DNA from: Smittia aterrima | Taxonomy: Eukaryota > Arthropoda > Insecta > Diptera > Chironomidae | Assembly: GCA_033063855.1 (NCBI GenBank) | Contig: CP093831.1 | Span: forward strand, 28,148,001 to 28,212,000 | Reading direction: 5' to 3' | DNA: 64,000 nt | Part shown: positions 12,426 to 24,619 of the stretch, in pieces | Position numbering within the stretch: position 1 is the first letter of the stretch | How the letters are laid out: each line of letters begins with the position of its first letter | Translations under genes and position numbers: made by a program | Notes under the pieces: model-generated | What the model was told of the DNA's origin: nothing | The model's input: the letters and a program-made list of their open reading frames with translations, nothing else | Database searches by the model: none

Positions 12426-12611
12426 ATAATTAACGTTCTCTTATCTGTGCAATTGATAAGTTTTGGTTTTGCAATGAGAAAAATATTTCTTTAGACAATA
12501 AAAGTTTATGAAAAATAATTTAAGGTCGATGATCTTTATGAAAAGCTTTTTATGTACAACATAGGAATCCATGTTGAATTTTATTGAGAATTTATCCTGA
12601 CAATCTGATTG

Positions 12612-15079
12612 TTAAACTTTATCGATCTTGCAATCGTAAGCTTCCTTGAATCCGGGATTTGAGGAGATAAATTTATGAAAATTATTCAAGATATTTAATT
12701 GCCAATCTGTCTCGTATGGAATATCAAGCCCGGTCTGAAGTTTTCTGTATATTGTTCTGGCAACTGCAATCCAATAAAGTTGTCGATTGGTTAGTCGATT
12801 TGCTCCTAAATTTAGTTCTTCTCCTCCTGATTCCAACCAATCCTCGTAGAACTCGTAACCATATTGCAACTGCTCATAAAAATAAGGAATGACCAGTTTG
12901 TGTTTCTGTAAAATAATTTAAAATAAACATTTAATATCTAAGAAAAGGACGCTGGGATTTCAAAGGAATTATATATAAAAGGGGGGAGGAATGTCACCCG
13001 CTCATTAAAGGTTCTCAGAGAGAGAGCGAGAATAGAATTTTATAAAGAGAATGTAAATGAGAAGGTATTCAGTTTGAAGCATTGAAATAAAGAAGACGTG
13101 ATTAAGGAAAAGTGTTGGTGTTTTGACTGGATCTTAAAGTAGCATCGAGAGGATCTTGTAACCAGTTCAAATATATTATTATAAAAATCATATAAAATAC
13201 ATATAATTCCTTGGAAATTTGGTTTCCCCTAAAAAACTTATTCAACTTATTATTACATATCAATTGAACTTACATTGTTGAGATAATCATATAAACCATT
13301 GAAGACGTATTCAAACATGAAAAGGCCTACGGTTGCAATGTTATAGAATCTTGGTCGCTGGTCGTGATAAAACGGGTAATTTAGATAAATGCTGTCGATG
13401 ACTGGAAAGAGGTAAATTTAGCAAATCGCAAGTTTATCATAAATCTCAAAAATATTTACAAATTATGTTGTCGGTCAATCTGTAGGTAAAGGAATAAGAT
13501 TTTAGTGCTCCAAGTTCTAAAAGTTCTCTTATTTTCGGCTCTCTTTGAAGTTTTTCGTGTAAGACAAGTGTTTGGTGTAAAGATTCGATTAAGCTCTGTT
13601 CAAAATCCAAATCGCCATAAAGTTCTTCAAGTATCTCAGCTGACACGAAATCTTCAGAGTAACCGAATATAAACTTGACTGATTGGAATTTTTCTGTGAC
13701 TTCCATGAAAATATCTTCTCTCCAATCCTTTATCGATTTAAACTTTTTCAACGCGAACTCAATCGTTTCATGAGAAAATTTTCTCAGAGAATCTTCAGAT
13801 TTTTTATCGAAGTATCGTTGCAAGAAAAGAGCGTCTAAAGCCGGTCTCATGCGATAGAATAACATTGCAAAACATTGCTGCCATCGTTCGTAAGCCCTGC
13901 TGGCCCCAAATTTTGCCATATTATATTTGTCGTCAATATAAACCAGGAATCCTTCAGCTAATTTATACAACAAATCGTAAACCAAATAATCTGCGATGAC
14001 ACTGAAATAAAATACTTAGTTGATAAGTAATTATTTGTAAAATAAATCAAATTCTCACTCTTTATCGTTTTCAGCTAGAAATTTTGCAATTTTTGAAATA
14101 CTTTGTGGGCTCGAGACTAAGATTTGTGCACTCGAATTAATTTTCGTGATTAATTGGTTGTTAATGATTGTAAGCCAATCGAGATTCAATGGAGAAGTTA
14201 AATTGTTAAGTTCTTCAATCGTCATCAACTTTGAAGAATTTTTATTTTCAGCACTTGAATTTAAGTTTTTCTAAACAAAAATTTTAGATTTAATAATTTG
14301 AATAATTAGTTATTTAAAATCGAACTCACTAGTTGTTGGTAAAACTCGATTTGTTTGTTCGCGATTTCTTTAAATTCTTTTGTATATTCTTCTGAGAATG
14401 AAGAATTTCGATAAATTTCATTCATTTCGTAAAGCATTGTCTCGTAGCTTTCAAGTTGCAGTTCAAAAAATTTTTTTTCAAAATTTCTCAAATGTAGTTG
14501 CGTTTGATTGGAAGTTTCAGAGTAATCAACTTCTCTTAAGAACAAAAGTCTCAATGCATTCTTTCTTTCTTTCTCAATAAAATTCTTCAAATTGAAATTT
14601 TTTTCATTCCTTTCTGGGTAGAACTTTAAGCCAAATGATCGCAAGTATTCGCGAGCTTCGCTGACTCCATTTTTTCGAATGTTTTTGGAGTTCACACATT
14701 TACCAAAAAATGTTTTAATTCCTTTCGATATTCGCGAGTCGTTCACATTCACAGGCTCTGATAAAACTTTTCTCATTTTTTTATCGAATTTGAATTGAAC
14801 ATCCCCAAAAAATCCTGCATAAGGGATTCGATCGTTCACACTGTCATATTTCACGAAAGTTCCCAGTGCAAACTTTTTGAAGTCATCACAAGGTCGAACA
14901 GATTTATTTTGTGTTGCTGCATAGAAAAGGTATTTGGCGTCGGACAAACAATATTTTGTGTCACATAACTTTCGGTCTGTTGCTTCCTCTTGTGTCAAAG
15001 ATTCTCCAAGAAACTGTAGCTCGAAAGAGTTTTGAGCTTCGACCGAGCAAACAACAAAAATCAAAAGAAAAATCTTCAT
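12612..15079 (-). CDS. M13-like pseudo-peptidase 2 (M13L-2)
   Basis: Exons 14330-15079, 14059-14270, 13460-14001, 13274-13401, 12612-12905; 641 residues in one open frame. Signal peptide MKIFLLIFVVCSVEAQ. The C terminus is FKEAYDCKIDKV, stopping where true M13 enzymes continue to a final CxxW. Exon 3 has ERWQQC and GYSEDFV. Intron 4 is 368 nt instead of about 60 because a mobile element (12947-13230) sits in it; splice signals at both ends are intact. Exon 4 has NIATVGLFMFEYVF in place of the zinc helix. Confidence 0.85.
12947..13230. mobile_element. MITE of the GGGA foldback family with internal insert
   Basis: The ends GGACGCTGGGATTTCAAAGG and TTTGGTTTCCCC match the 7464 and 15541 elements, but the centre is about 230 bp longer. 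The extra part begins near TGTCACCCGC, has TTTTATAAAG and AATAAAG, and ends near TTGTAACCA, reminiscent of a small solo LTR; this is a guess. It lies in intron 4 of M13L-2. The flanking duplication is poor. Confidence 0.5.
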
Positions 15080-15301
15080 TTCGTTTAAATAACTTCACTG
15101 GTCGCGACACAAGACAAGACTAGAGACAACTTTTTCTAAAAAGAACCGAAACCAAACCTGTTAACTTTGAAAGGTTAAAGCACATATACATAAATATTCG
15201 AAATTGAGATTAACTTCGACGGCAGTAAGCCGTAAACTAGTGCAAAATACTATTCAAGAAATTCATGAATGTCGTCATCGCAAGATTCTTTGAACGTTTC
15301 C

Positions 15302-15364
15302 GACGCTTATGGAACCTTCCAAACAAATGGAAACGGAGTTCACGACAACGAAACAGCAATTTAA
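15302..15364 (+). pseudogene. Last codons and 3' flank of a DM9C-1 type gene
   Basis: Matches DM9C-1 from about 7195: the coding end up to the TAA, then 3' UTR and downstream DNA collinear with 7257-7800. It shows that DM9C-3 and its upstream DNA were copied together from the DM9C-1/DM9C-2 interval. Confidence 0.8.
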
Positions 15365-15540
15365 ATAATTTAATCTTTAGTTGTATTTTGAAATTCGTTT
15401 GCAACAAAGTATAACATTCCCTTATCTGTGCAATTGATAAGCATTCGATTTGCAATAACAATAAAATTTCATGAAAAGTATTTTAAGGTCAATGACCTTT
15501 TCGAAAAGCTTTTTAAAGAGCCTTTGTAAGCTTTTTAAAT

Positions 15541-15595
15541 GGGACGCTGGGATTTCCATGGAATTATATACAATTCCTTGGAAATCCGGTTTCCC
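15541..15595. mobile_element. 55-bp foldback MITE with perfect 8-bp target duplication
   Basis: Left end GGGACGCTGGGATTTCC, right end GGAAATCCGGTTTCCC, meeting at a short AT core. Flanked on both sides by TTTTAAAT (15533-15540 and 15596-15603). It is the minimal member of the family. Confidence 0.75.
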
Positions 15596-15736
15596 TTTTA
15601 AATGCAGCCTAAAAACCCAATAAACGTTCATTTCCCTAATATGAATCAATTATTATCACTTCATGAAACATTTATGCGCATTACGCTGATTATTCCTTTG
15701 TTTTAATCACCAGACTTCCGATTAAGAACTTCTGAA

Positions 15737-15797
15737 GATAAGACAAGTAAGAATTCTTCTATAAAACAAGACTAAGGCAACATGAGAACAATCAGTT
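15737..15797 (+). promoter_or_regulatory. Core promoter of DM9C-3
   Basis: GATAAG at 15737, TATAAA at 15760-15765 and initiator ATCAGTTTTG at 15791. Order and spacing copy the DM9C-2 promoter. Confidence 0.58.
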
Positions 15798-15848
15798 TTG
15801 ATTTGTCGATCCCCGTGAAAAGTTTATATTTTAAATCGTTTTACTAAA

Positions 15849-17527
15849 ATGGGTGAGTTGTAATCGATTGAAAGAAAGAACTAAGCTCTTAGAGAGAAAC
15901 TTTCAGAAAAATGAATGTTGTTACGATCAAAATTTACTTGAGATCAATATCATTCAGTTACCCGAATAATTCTAAAAAACAAATTAATAACTCAAGTCCT
16001 TTTATTAATGTTTTTATGAAAGATCAATCTTCGTCGTGCGTTACACCAAAAAACTTCGAAGAAATCGAGAGTTATGGAATTCTGGCTGGACAAGATGATG
16101 GAAATAAAGTTTTTGTTGGACGTGCAATGGACCAGGATGGAAACTTCGTTCCAGCAAGAATTGTCCCGGCTTTGAAGACAAGTTTCTTTGCCTACAAAGA
16201 CCAAGAGGCTAAGTCAGATAAATTTGAAGTTTTGGACACTTCCTTTGACTACAAATGGGCAAAAGCAACTGATTCAAATATATCCGAAGCAGCTAAAATC
16301 TCAGGTCAATACATCGGTCGTGGGGATTTAAACGGCCATGTAATTGTTGGTCGTGTTGATGTCAATGAAAGGAAATTGATTGGATCCTATAATGGAAATG
16401 CAGTTTTGCTTCCTTCTTACGAAGTCTTGATCTGCAAATGCAAAGGTAAATATTTTTATGCTGAAACCAAATTTTCTAAGTAGGAAATATTAAATTCAAT
16501 TTCAGCTGATGCCAGCGGATCTAATCGAGACGTTTCAAGTGCCTCTCAAAAATATACAACAATCCAAACTTCCGTCATACACTCAACAACAGTTAACGAG
16601 AGCTGCCAGGATTTAAATTTTGACCGGGAAAGCTGCGATAAAAAAATTCGTGAGCTTAAATATTTTTACGAAGAGGATAAGCGTTCTTTCACTAAAGAAT
16701 TCGAGTCACGAATTGACTTATTGCGATATGAAAAACAAGATGCGTTTAAGTTGGTGGAAAAATTGAGAATTGAAAATTTTCGATTAATCAATGAAAACAA
16801 AAAGTTTGAAGAAAAGTTTTCTTGTGAGCACAAAAAAGTTTCTTCGTTTGAATGTAAAGTTAACGAATTTGCTTCGACCAATTGTCATTTGGTTAAGAAA
16901 GTGAAAAACTTGGAAGAAATGAACAGAATTGAAAAGCTCAAGAAAAATCTCAAAATTCTGTAACAGTGAATTATCAAGACTTTGCTGCTTAAATTAAACT
17001 ATAAAATCGATTCGCAAAAGTCTTCAAATTGGAAGAAATTGATGAATTCATCAGCAGAATCATGATTTGGCTGATTAAACCATCAATTATCTAAATTAAT
17101 CAATTTTATGAAGAAATGCTTCTTCTACGAAAAAATTTCTATAAAAACTGGAAATACTGAAGAAGATAATCAAGTCGATTGCTTGAACAACAAATTGCGC
17201 AGCGCTAAAACTGTCATTTCTTTGAAACACTCAGAGTTGTCTCGAGCTAACGCACAAGTTTCAAAATACGAAGCTGCTTTGTCTTCTTGCTACTCGGTGA
17301 ACAATAAATTGTCAACTGAACTCGCAGGATTAAGAGCATCCATGCAGAATCAAATTGGAAGTGACTGCTCGTTCAACTTGGTCGACTGCTCGAGCTCCAC
17401 TCGTGAAACTTCAAGACAAACTTTGTTGACTTTGTTTGAAGAGATGTCCATTGGATCTGACTCTTTTCACAACGAAACTGAGTCAACTACATCATATGAG
17501 AATGCTTCTGGATCTCAAACTAACTAA
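15849..17527 (+). pseudogene. DM9-domain/coiled-coil gene, copy 3, broken (DM9C-3)
   Basis: Exons 15849-15852 (ATGG), 15897-16445, 16506 onward. Both DM9 repeats and the first part of the coiled coil are over 90% like DM9C-2, but the frame hits a TAA at 16961-16963. Between about 16940 and 17170 the sequence carries some twenty small gaps relative to DM9C-2. The coiled-coil frame resumes at IDNQVDCLNNKLRSAK-like sequence near 17170 and runs to the normal stop at 17527. A shorter protein of DM9 repeats plus about 150 residues could still be made. Errors in the assembly could produce the same picture. Confidence 0.75.
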
Positions 17528-17655
17528 TCCTGTTAGCATTTTAAACATTTTTTGGTGAAGGGACAATCAAAATATTTTGAAATTAAATTTTATTGAAGAA
17601 CTAAAATTTTATAATAAACGTAAACACTTTTATTTTTATCCTGACAATCAAATTG

Positions 17656-19838
17656 TCAAACTTTATCGCAATCGTAAGCTTCTTTGAATCCGGAATTTTT
17701 GGAAATAAATTCATGAAATTGGTTCAAGATATTTATCTGCTCAGAACCCTCAAATGGAATTTCAACGGCCTGAAGTTTTCTGTAATCTTTTCTGGCAACT
17801 GCAATCCAATAAAGTTGTCGATTTGTCAATCGATTTGCTCCTAAATTTAGTTCTTCTCCTCCTGATTCTAACCAACTCTCATAAAACTCGTAACCATATT
17901 GATACTGATCGTCGAAATAAGGAATGTTTAGATTGTATTTCTGCAAAATAAGTTAAAACCAACATTTAAATTCAAAACAAAATCCAGAAAAATCGTTTGT
18001 TATTTTGAAAATTCTTAATTGCACCTACATTGTTGAGATATTCATATAAAACTTCGAAGACGCTTGTCAATATTAGACTCGCCACTGTCACTGTGTTGTA
18101 GAATCTTGGTCGCTGGTCATGATAAAACGGATAATCTAGATATAAACTTTCGATGACTGGAAAGAGTTAAATTTAGCAAATTATAAATTAATCATAAATC
18201 TCAGAAATATTTACAAATTATGTTGTCCTCTAATCTGTAGGTAAACTCATAAGTATCTCTTGTCAGTACTAAAAGTTTTCTTATTTTCGGCTCTCTTTGA
18301 AATTTTCGATGTAAGACTTTCATTTGGTGCAAAGTTTTGATAAAGTTTTGATCAAAATCCAAATCGCCATAAAGTTCCTCAAGCATCTCAGCTCCAACGA
18401 AATCTTCAGAGAAACCAAAGACGAACTTGACCGATTGCAATTTTTCGGTAACATCCATGAGAACTTCTTCTCCCCATTGATTTGTCGATTTAAACTTTTT
18501 TAAAGCGAACTCGATCGTTTCGTGAGCAAATTTTCTCAAAGAATCTTCAAATTTTTTATCGAAGTATCGTTGCAGGTAAAGAGCGTCTAAAGCCGGAATC
18601 ATGCGATCTAGGATCACTTCTTGACATTTCTTCCATCGTTCGTCAGCTCTGCTAGCTCCAAATGACGCTACTGTATATTTGTCGACAACGTACACTAAGA
18701 ATCCATCAGTTAAATCATACAACATATCGTAAACCAAATAATCTGCGATGGCACTGAAATAAAATAATTAGTTGACAAATTCTCACTTTTTATCTTCCTC
18801 TGCTAGAAATTCTGCAATTTTCGAAATACTTTGTGGGCGATCGACTAAGATTTGTGCACTCGAATTAATTTTTGTGATTAAGTGGTTGTTGATGATTGTG
18901 AGCCAATTTAAATTCAATGGAGAAGTTAAATTGTTCAGTTCGTCGACCGTCATCCACTTTGAAGAGTTTTTATCGTCAACACTTGAATTTAGATTTTTCT
19001 AAACAAAAATTAAAGATTTAAATAATTTGAATAAATAGAATATTAAAGTCAAACTCACCAGCTGATGATAAAATTCGATTTGTTCGTACGCGATTTCTTT
19101 AAAAAATTTTTTAAATTCTTCTGAGAATGATGAATTTCGATAAATTTCATTCATTTCGTAAAGCATTGTTTCGTAACTTTCAAGTTGCAGATCGAAATAT
19201 TCTACATCAAAATATTTCAAATGTAAATCCATTTGATTCCAATCATCATCGATTTTATCCATGTTGTTGGAAGTTTCAAAGTAAATAATTTTTCTAAAGA
19301 ACAAAAAAATCAATGAGTTTGTTCCTTCTTGCTCAATATAATTCTTCAAATTGAAATCCTTGTCATTCCTTTCTGGATAGAACTTTAAGCCAAATGATCG
19401 CATGTATTCACGAGCTTCGATGACTCCATTCTTTCTGATGTTTTTGGAGTTCACACATTTAGCAAAAAAAGTTTTAATTCCTTTCGATATTCGCGAGTCG
19501 TTCACATTCACAGGCGCTGATAAAACTTTCTTCATTTTTTTAAGGTAGTTTGCATAAATATCCCACAAAAATCCAGCGAAAGGTAATCGATCGTTCACAC
19601 TTTGATACTTATCAAAAGTTCCCACTGCAAACTCTTTAAAGTCATCACAAGGTCGAACAGATTTATTTTGCGTTGCAGCAGAAAATAAATATTGAGCGTC
19701 CAACAAACAATATTTTGTGTTACATAACTCTCGCTCTGTTGCCTCTTCTTGTGACAAAGAATTTCCAAGAAACTGTAGCTCGAAAGATTTTTGAGCATTG
19801 ATTGAGCAAAATATAAAAATCAGAAGAAATATCTTCAT
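17656..19838 (-). CDS. M13-like pseudo-peptidase 3 (M13L-3)
   Basis: Exons 19059-19838, 18787-18998, 18215-18753, 18029-18156, 17656-17940; 647 residues. Exon 1 is 30 nt longer than most because of an insertion rich in Asp and Asn (NNMDKIDDDWNQ) in a variable loop near residue 180. Exon 2 ends AAAAA before its GT, changing the usual Glu-to-Asp junction to Lys/Asn. Exon 3 has ERWKKC and GFSEDFV. It is tail-to-tail with DM9C-3, 128 bp apart, with poly(A) signals for both genes lying across each other. Confidence 0.85.
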
Positions 19839-20111
19839 TTTGTAGAAAGAACTTCACTGGTCGCCACACAAAATAAGACTAGTGATTTTATGACGTAAAA
19901 ATCGTTTTTATTGTGTTTAGGTCAATCTGTTCTCAGGAAGGAGTTGTAAATTCATTCAATTAACTTCATATAATTTATTGGACGAAAGTCAACTGACCAG
20001 CGCAACAACCAGTCTATCGATTGTTGAGCGGTTGTTTAGTTTAATCCAAATGTTTGGCTAGATCACGAATCGACCGTGATGGTCAAATCTTTAACGTTCA
20101 CCAACCCTAAG

Positions 20112-22259
20112 TCAAACATTATTGCAATCGAAAGCTTCTTTGAATCCAGGATTTTTGGAGATAAATTTGTGAAATTCATTCAAGTTATTTATAAACTGAG
20201 GAGTCTCAAATGGAATCTCAACGGCTTGGTATTTTGCGAATTTTGTTCTGGCAACTGCAATCCAATAAAGTTGTCGATTAGTTAGTCGATTTGCTCCTAA
20301 ATTTAATTCTTCTCCTCCTGATTCTAACCAACTCTCATAAAACTCGTAACCATATTGATACTGGTCTACAATTTCAGGAATGTTAAGATTGTATTTCTGC
20401 AAAATAAATTAAAAGAGAAAATTAAAATCTAAAAAATCGTGAAAATTCATTTTGCATTTACATTGTTAAGATATTCATATAAATCTTTGAAGACGTATTC
20501 AAACATTAAAGTCGACACTGTCGCTGTGTTGTAGAATCTTGGTCGCTGGTAATGATAAAACGGATAATCAAGATAAGAGCTGTCAATAACTAAAAAGAGT
20601 TGAATTCAGCAATTGCTAATTTATCACAAATCTCAGAAATATTTACAAATTATGTTGTCCTTCAAAAAGTAGGTAAACTTATAAAATTCTTGTGTTCCCA
20701 GTTTTAAAAGTTCTCTTGTTTTCGGCTCTCTTTTAAGTTTTTCGTTTAAGACTTTCATTTCGTGTATAGTTTTGATATAGCTTTGGTCAAAATCCAAATC
20801 GCCATAAAGTTCCTCAAGCATCTCAGGTCCAACAAAATCTTCAGAGTAACCAAGTACAACCTTGACCGATTGCAATTTTTCGGTAACATCCTTCAACACT
20901 TCCTCTCCCCATTGATTTGTCGATTTAAACTTTTTTAAAGCGAACTCGATCGTTTCGTAAGAAAATTTTCTCAAAGAATCTTCGGATTTTTTATCGAAGT
21001 ATCGTTGCAAAAAAAGAGCGTCCAAAGCCGGGGTCATGCGATTTAGGAAAAACCATGAACATTGCTGCCATCGTTCAAAAGATCTAACTGCAGCTAAGAC
21101 TGCCAATGTATATTTGTCCTCAATGTACACCAGGAATCCATAAATTAATTCATACAACAAATCGTAAACCAAATAATCTGCGATGGCACTGAAATAAAAT
21201 ATTCAGTTGATGAGCATTTAAAGTGAAACAAATTCTCACTCTTTATCGTTCTCTGCTAAAAATTCTGCAATTTTCGAAATAATTTGTGGGTTTGCGACTA
21301 AGATTTGTGCACTCGAATTTATTTTCGTGATTAATTGGTTGTTGATGATTTTGAGCCAATTTAAATTCAATGGAGAAGTTAAATTGTTCAGTTCGTCAAT
21401 CGTCATCCACTTGGAAGAGTTTTTATCCTCAACACTTGAATTTAGATTTTTCTTAACAAAAATTTATCAATAAATAATTTAAATAAATAAATATTTAAGT
21501 CAAACTCACCAGCCGATGATAAAACTCGATTTGTTTGTTCGCGATTTCCTTAAAATCTTTTTTAAATTTTTCTGAGAATGATAAATTTTTATAAATTTGA
21601 TTCATATCGTAAAGCATTTTCTCATAGCTTTCAATTTGCAGCTCAAAATATTCCTCGCTGGAACCTCTCAAATGTAATTCGGTTTGATTGAAAACTTCAT
21701 AGTACCCAACATCTCTAAAGAACAAACGTCTCAATGAACTCTTTCCTTGTTGATCAATATAATTCTTTAAATTGAAATCCTTTTCATTTTTTTCTGGATA
21801 GAACTTTAAGCCAAATGATCGCAAGTATTCACGAGCCTCGCTCACTCCATTCTTTCTGATGTTTTTGGAGTTCAAACATTTAGCAAAAAATGTTTTCATT
21901 CCTTTCGATATTCGCGAGTCGTTCACATTCACAGGCGCTGATAAAACTTTTTTCACTTTTTTATCGTAATTAAATTGCAAATCTAACTTAAATCCAGCGT
22001 ATGGGTCTCGATCGTTGACACTTTGATATTTATCGAAAGTTCCAACTGCAAACTTTTTGAAGTCATCACAAGGTCGAACAGATTTATTTTGCGTTGCTGC
22101 AGAAAACAAATATTTAGCGTCAAACAAACAATATTTTGTTTCACATAACTTTCGGTTTGTTGCTTCCTCTAGTGACAAAGAATCTCCAAGAAACTGTAGC
22201 TCGAAAGATTTTTGAGCTTCGATCGAACAAAATACAAAAATCAGAATAAATATCTTCAT
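20112..22259 (-). CDS. M13-like pseudo-peptidase 4 (M13L-4)
   Basis: Exons 21510-22259, 21240-21451, 20647-21188, 20462-20589, 20112-20396; 638 residues. The open frame extends 23 codons upstream to 22328, but the signal peptide MKIFILIFVFCSIEAQ at 22259 matches all paralogues, so I start there. Exon 2 uses acceptor TTAAG instead of TTTAG; exon 4 uses TTTTTAG. It has RCTFERWQQC-type RW..C and a conserved LNLGANRLTN block. Its stop lies only 273 bp from the start of M13L-3, with no DM9C relic recognised between them. Confidence 0.84.
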
Positions 22260-23083
22260 TGCGAAGAAAAGAACTTCACTGGTCGCGACACAAAATAAGA
22301 CTAGCGAATATTCTTTTTCCGAAAACAACCGATACCAGCCTACTTTCCTTTGCGCTGGGGTACGGAACGTTTCTGCTATACCGTCCCTAGATGGTAAACC
22401 ATTCGGTTCATTCGAAGGGGAATGCTCTGAAGATGAAACTTTTCCTTTTAACAGTCATGACCTTTTGAGCTCCTTGAAACTCAAATTAACGCATTGCGAA
22501 CTCTCAAGTAACAACACATCGATGATTGTGTGTTAGCATGACTCACACAGTAGTGTTCGACCGCCGACAACAATGCGCCGTTGACTGCAATGAGTCTACT
22601 AAAAACTTTTTACCGAAATAATTTATCCGAATTCTTTCAACATAATTTAAAAAGTTTTTATCAAAGTTCAACATTTTCTTCTTTAAATTTCTCGAGAATT
22701 CTCGTGCCATAAATTTGCAAACCTTATCAAAACGAAAACGATGACCATTTCACTTCGGGTTATCGATGAGTTGGCGGGAAGAGCAAAAAAGCGATTTCAT
22801 TTCAACACAGACATGCAAAAGTTGTTTAGACACGAAATGAGATTCAGGAGCAGAATATTTCATTTTGGAATCGACCCAGACTTGAAAAATTCTTTGCTTT
22901 TCTCCTAATTAAAGCATTGCGATTGTCCGCGCTGACTTCATTAAACAACTTGCGATAATTACATCAGCGATTTATTTTTAAAATGATTTTTTTCAATTTT
23001 ATTTGTGATAAGAAGAACGAGAATTATATTTCCGAGATTCATGATCGCAGCTTCAGTTTAGTCTGAGCCTTTGATCAGAGAAC
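22260..23083. other. Non-array intergenic DNA upstream of the LRR gene
   Basis: More GC-balanced than the array, with no match to the repeating unit after about 22340. No ORF or RNA gene seen. The end (about 22980-23083) carries GATAAG and a TTCAGTTTAGTC initiator-like string that precede the LRR gene, and it is copied in degraded form at about 24400-24530. Confidence 0.4.
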
Positions 23084-24133
23084 ATGGAGCTCTTAAAATA
23101 TTTAGTTTCGAATCAATTGTAGGATTCATGTAGATTTAAGGAAATACTGCCAACTGAATCGGCTCAAAGTTCTTGAAAACGACATCGCAGTCACGGAAGT
23201 TTTGGCAAGTTACACAACAGAGATCAAATCAAATGATGATTTCACAGCATTTTGGATATCAAACGAAGTGGAGACTGAACGTGTTCCAACGAAAATTTGT
23301 GATTTCCTTCGAAACTTAGAAAGAATCTATATTTCGGGTAGTAAGATTAATCGAATCAATCGTGAAGTATTCACAAATTGCAAGAAAGTGACGATAGTTG
23401 AGACAGTTTTTACTCCTCTGACGACAATCCCCGAAGATCTGTTTATGGATTTAGTCGAACTAGAGGAACTTTGGCTCTACGCTAACAAACTTGTGTCCTT
23501 GCCAGCTGACTTGTTAGTAAAAAATACAAAAATAAAATTATTAGATGTGGAAGGAAATCGCCTCAGCACAATTGACACCGAACTACCATCAACATTGACT
23601 TGGATTGGCTTTCGTTTTAATGTTTGCATTAACATGAGATTTCCTGATGACATCGCGGACTTTAGTTTGTTCATTCACGAAGTTGCGGCTAATTGCGAGA
23701 GTGAAGAGAAGAAATCCAATCGCTCTAAAGTGATCGCAGTTGAAAAAACTTTATCAGAGAAGGAAGAGGAAATTGCGAATTTAAAGTCAAGCTTGGAGAG
23801 TTTAAAAATTTCGATGGCAGAGAAAGATACAAACATCCGACAACTTTCACAGAAAAATGATGAAATTCAATCGTCTCTTGCCAACTGTAACGTCGATAAC
23901 AAATTTGTACAAGAAAACCTCACGACAATCGTCGCAAGTCATCAACAAATGATCGAGAAAGTGGAAACGTCGCATCGCTCTAAAGTGATCGAGAAGAATT
24001 GAAAACAGATATCAGTGCAAACGAAATGGACAAAAGTGCTGAGATGTTAAGACTTTTGTCTGAAAACCGAAGTTTAAAATTAAATTACGAGAATTTGTTA
24101 AAAACTTTGGCAGATCTAACGAAATCCAATTGA
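23084..24133 (+). pseudogene. Leucine-rich-repeat/coiled-coil gene with two frame breaks
   Basis: The main open frame (23106-24002) encodes a Cys-containing cap (KYCQLNRLKVLENDI...), three or so LRR units (LERIYISGSKI..., LEELWLYANKL..., IKLLDVEGNRL) and a capping Cys pair near VCINMRFPDD...ANC. A coiled coil of Glu/Lys-rich heptads follows from about residue 165 of the frame. An ATG at 23084 reads only 12 codons to TAG and is out of phase with the main frame, so the signal peptide is lost or frameshifted. At about 23995 another shift: the next frame continues ELKTDISANEMDKSAEMLRL to a stop at 24131-24133. It resembles secreted insect LRR-coiled-coil proteins; probably a pseudogene. Confidence 0.65.
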
Positions 24134-24147
24134 ACCATCTGAATCTC

Positions 24148-24588
24148 GAGTCGTGGCATGTCACACAAAAATTGAAACTAATTGATAATGAATAAAAATA
24201 AATTAAAATTGTAATCTTGTAGTTATGATGAGCTCTGAGCAATAAGATTTCATTTCAGTTAACGACGTCAGCGATTCTGGAAATATCGTTCCAAAATATT
24301 TCACATTTGCCCAAACAAAATTTTAATCGAAATTGAAGAAAAGCTTTTCAGTCAATTGACGTCATAATATTTTAGATTCAGAATGAAAGTCCATGATAAT
24401 CAGCTCAAATCTATTTTTAAATGACCTTTTGCTTGGCTTTGCAATAAATTTGGCGATAAGAAATCCGAGATTTGCACTCGCAGCTTCAGTTTTATTTGAG
24501 ACTTCAAATAGAGAACATGGGGGCTTGGATTCCCACACAACGCACAACACTAAATTAATTTTATATGTTGTGTGACATGCCACGACTC
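24148..24588. repeat. 21-bp perfect inverted repeat with about 400-bp spacer
   Basis: Arms at 24148-24168 (starts GAGTCGTGGCATGTCACAC) and 24568-24588 (ends CATGCCACGACTC) are exact reverse complements. The spacer holds a degraded DM9C exon-3 start (about 24255-24320) and a degraded copy of the LRR gene 5' flank (about 24400-24530). Confidence 0.6.
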
Positions 24589-24619
24589 TCTTTCTAACTA
24601 AGAAAACTTGGAAACTATG

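Noticed and set aside
23202..24002. Intact LRR gene starting at the first long open frame
   Set aside because: There is no ATG at the frame start, the upstream ATG is out of phase, and homologous coding sequence continues in another frame after 24002.
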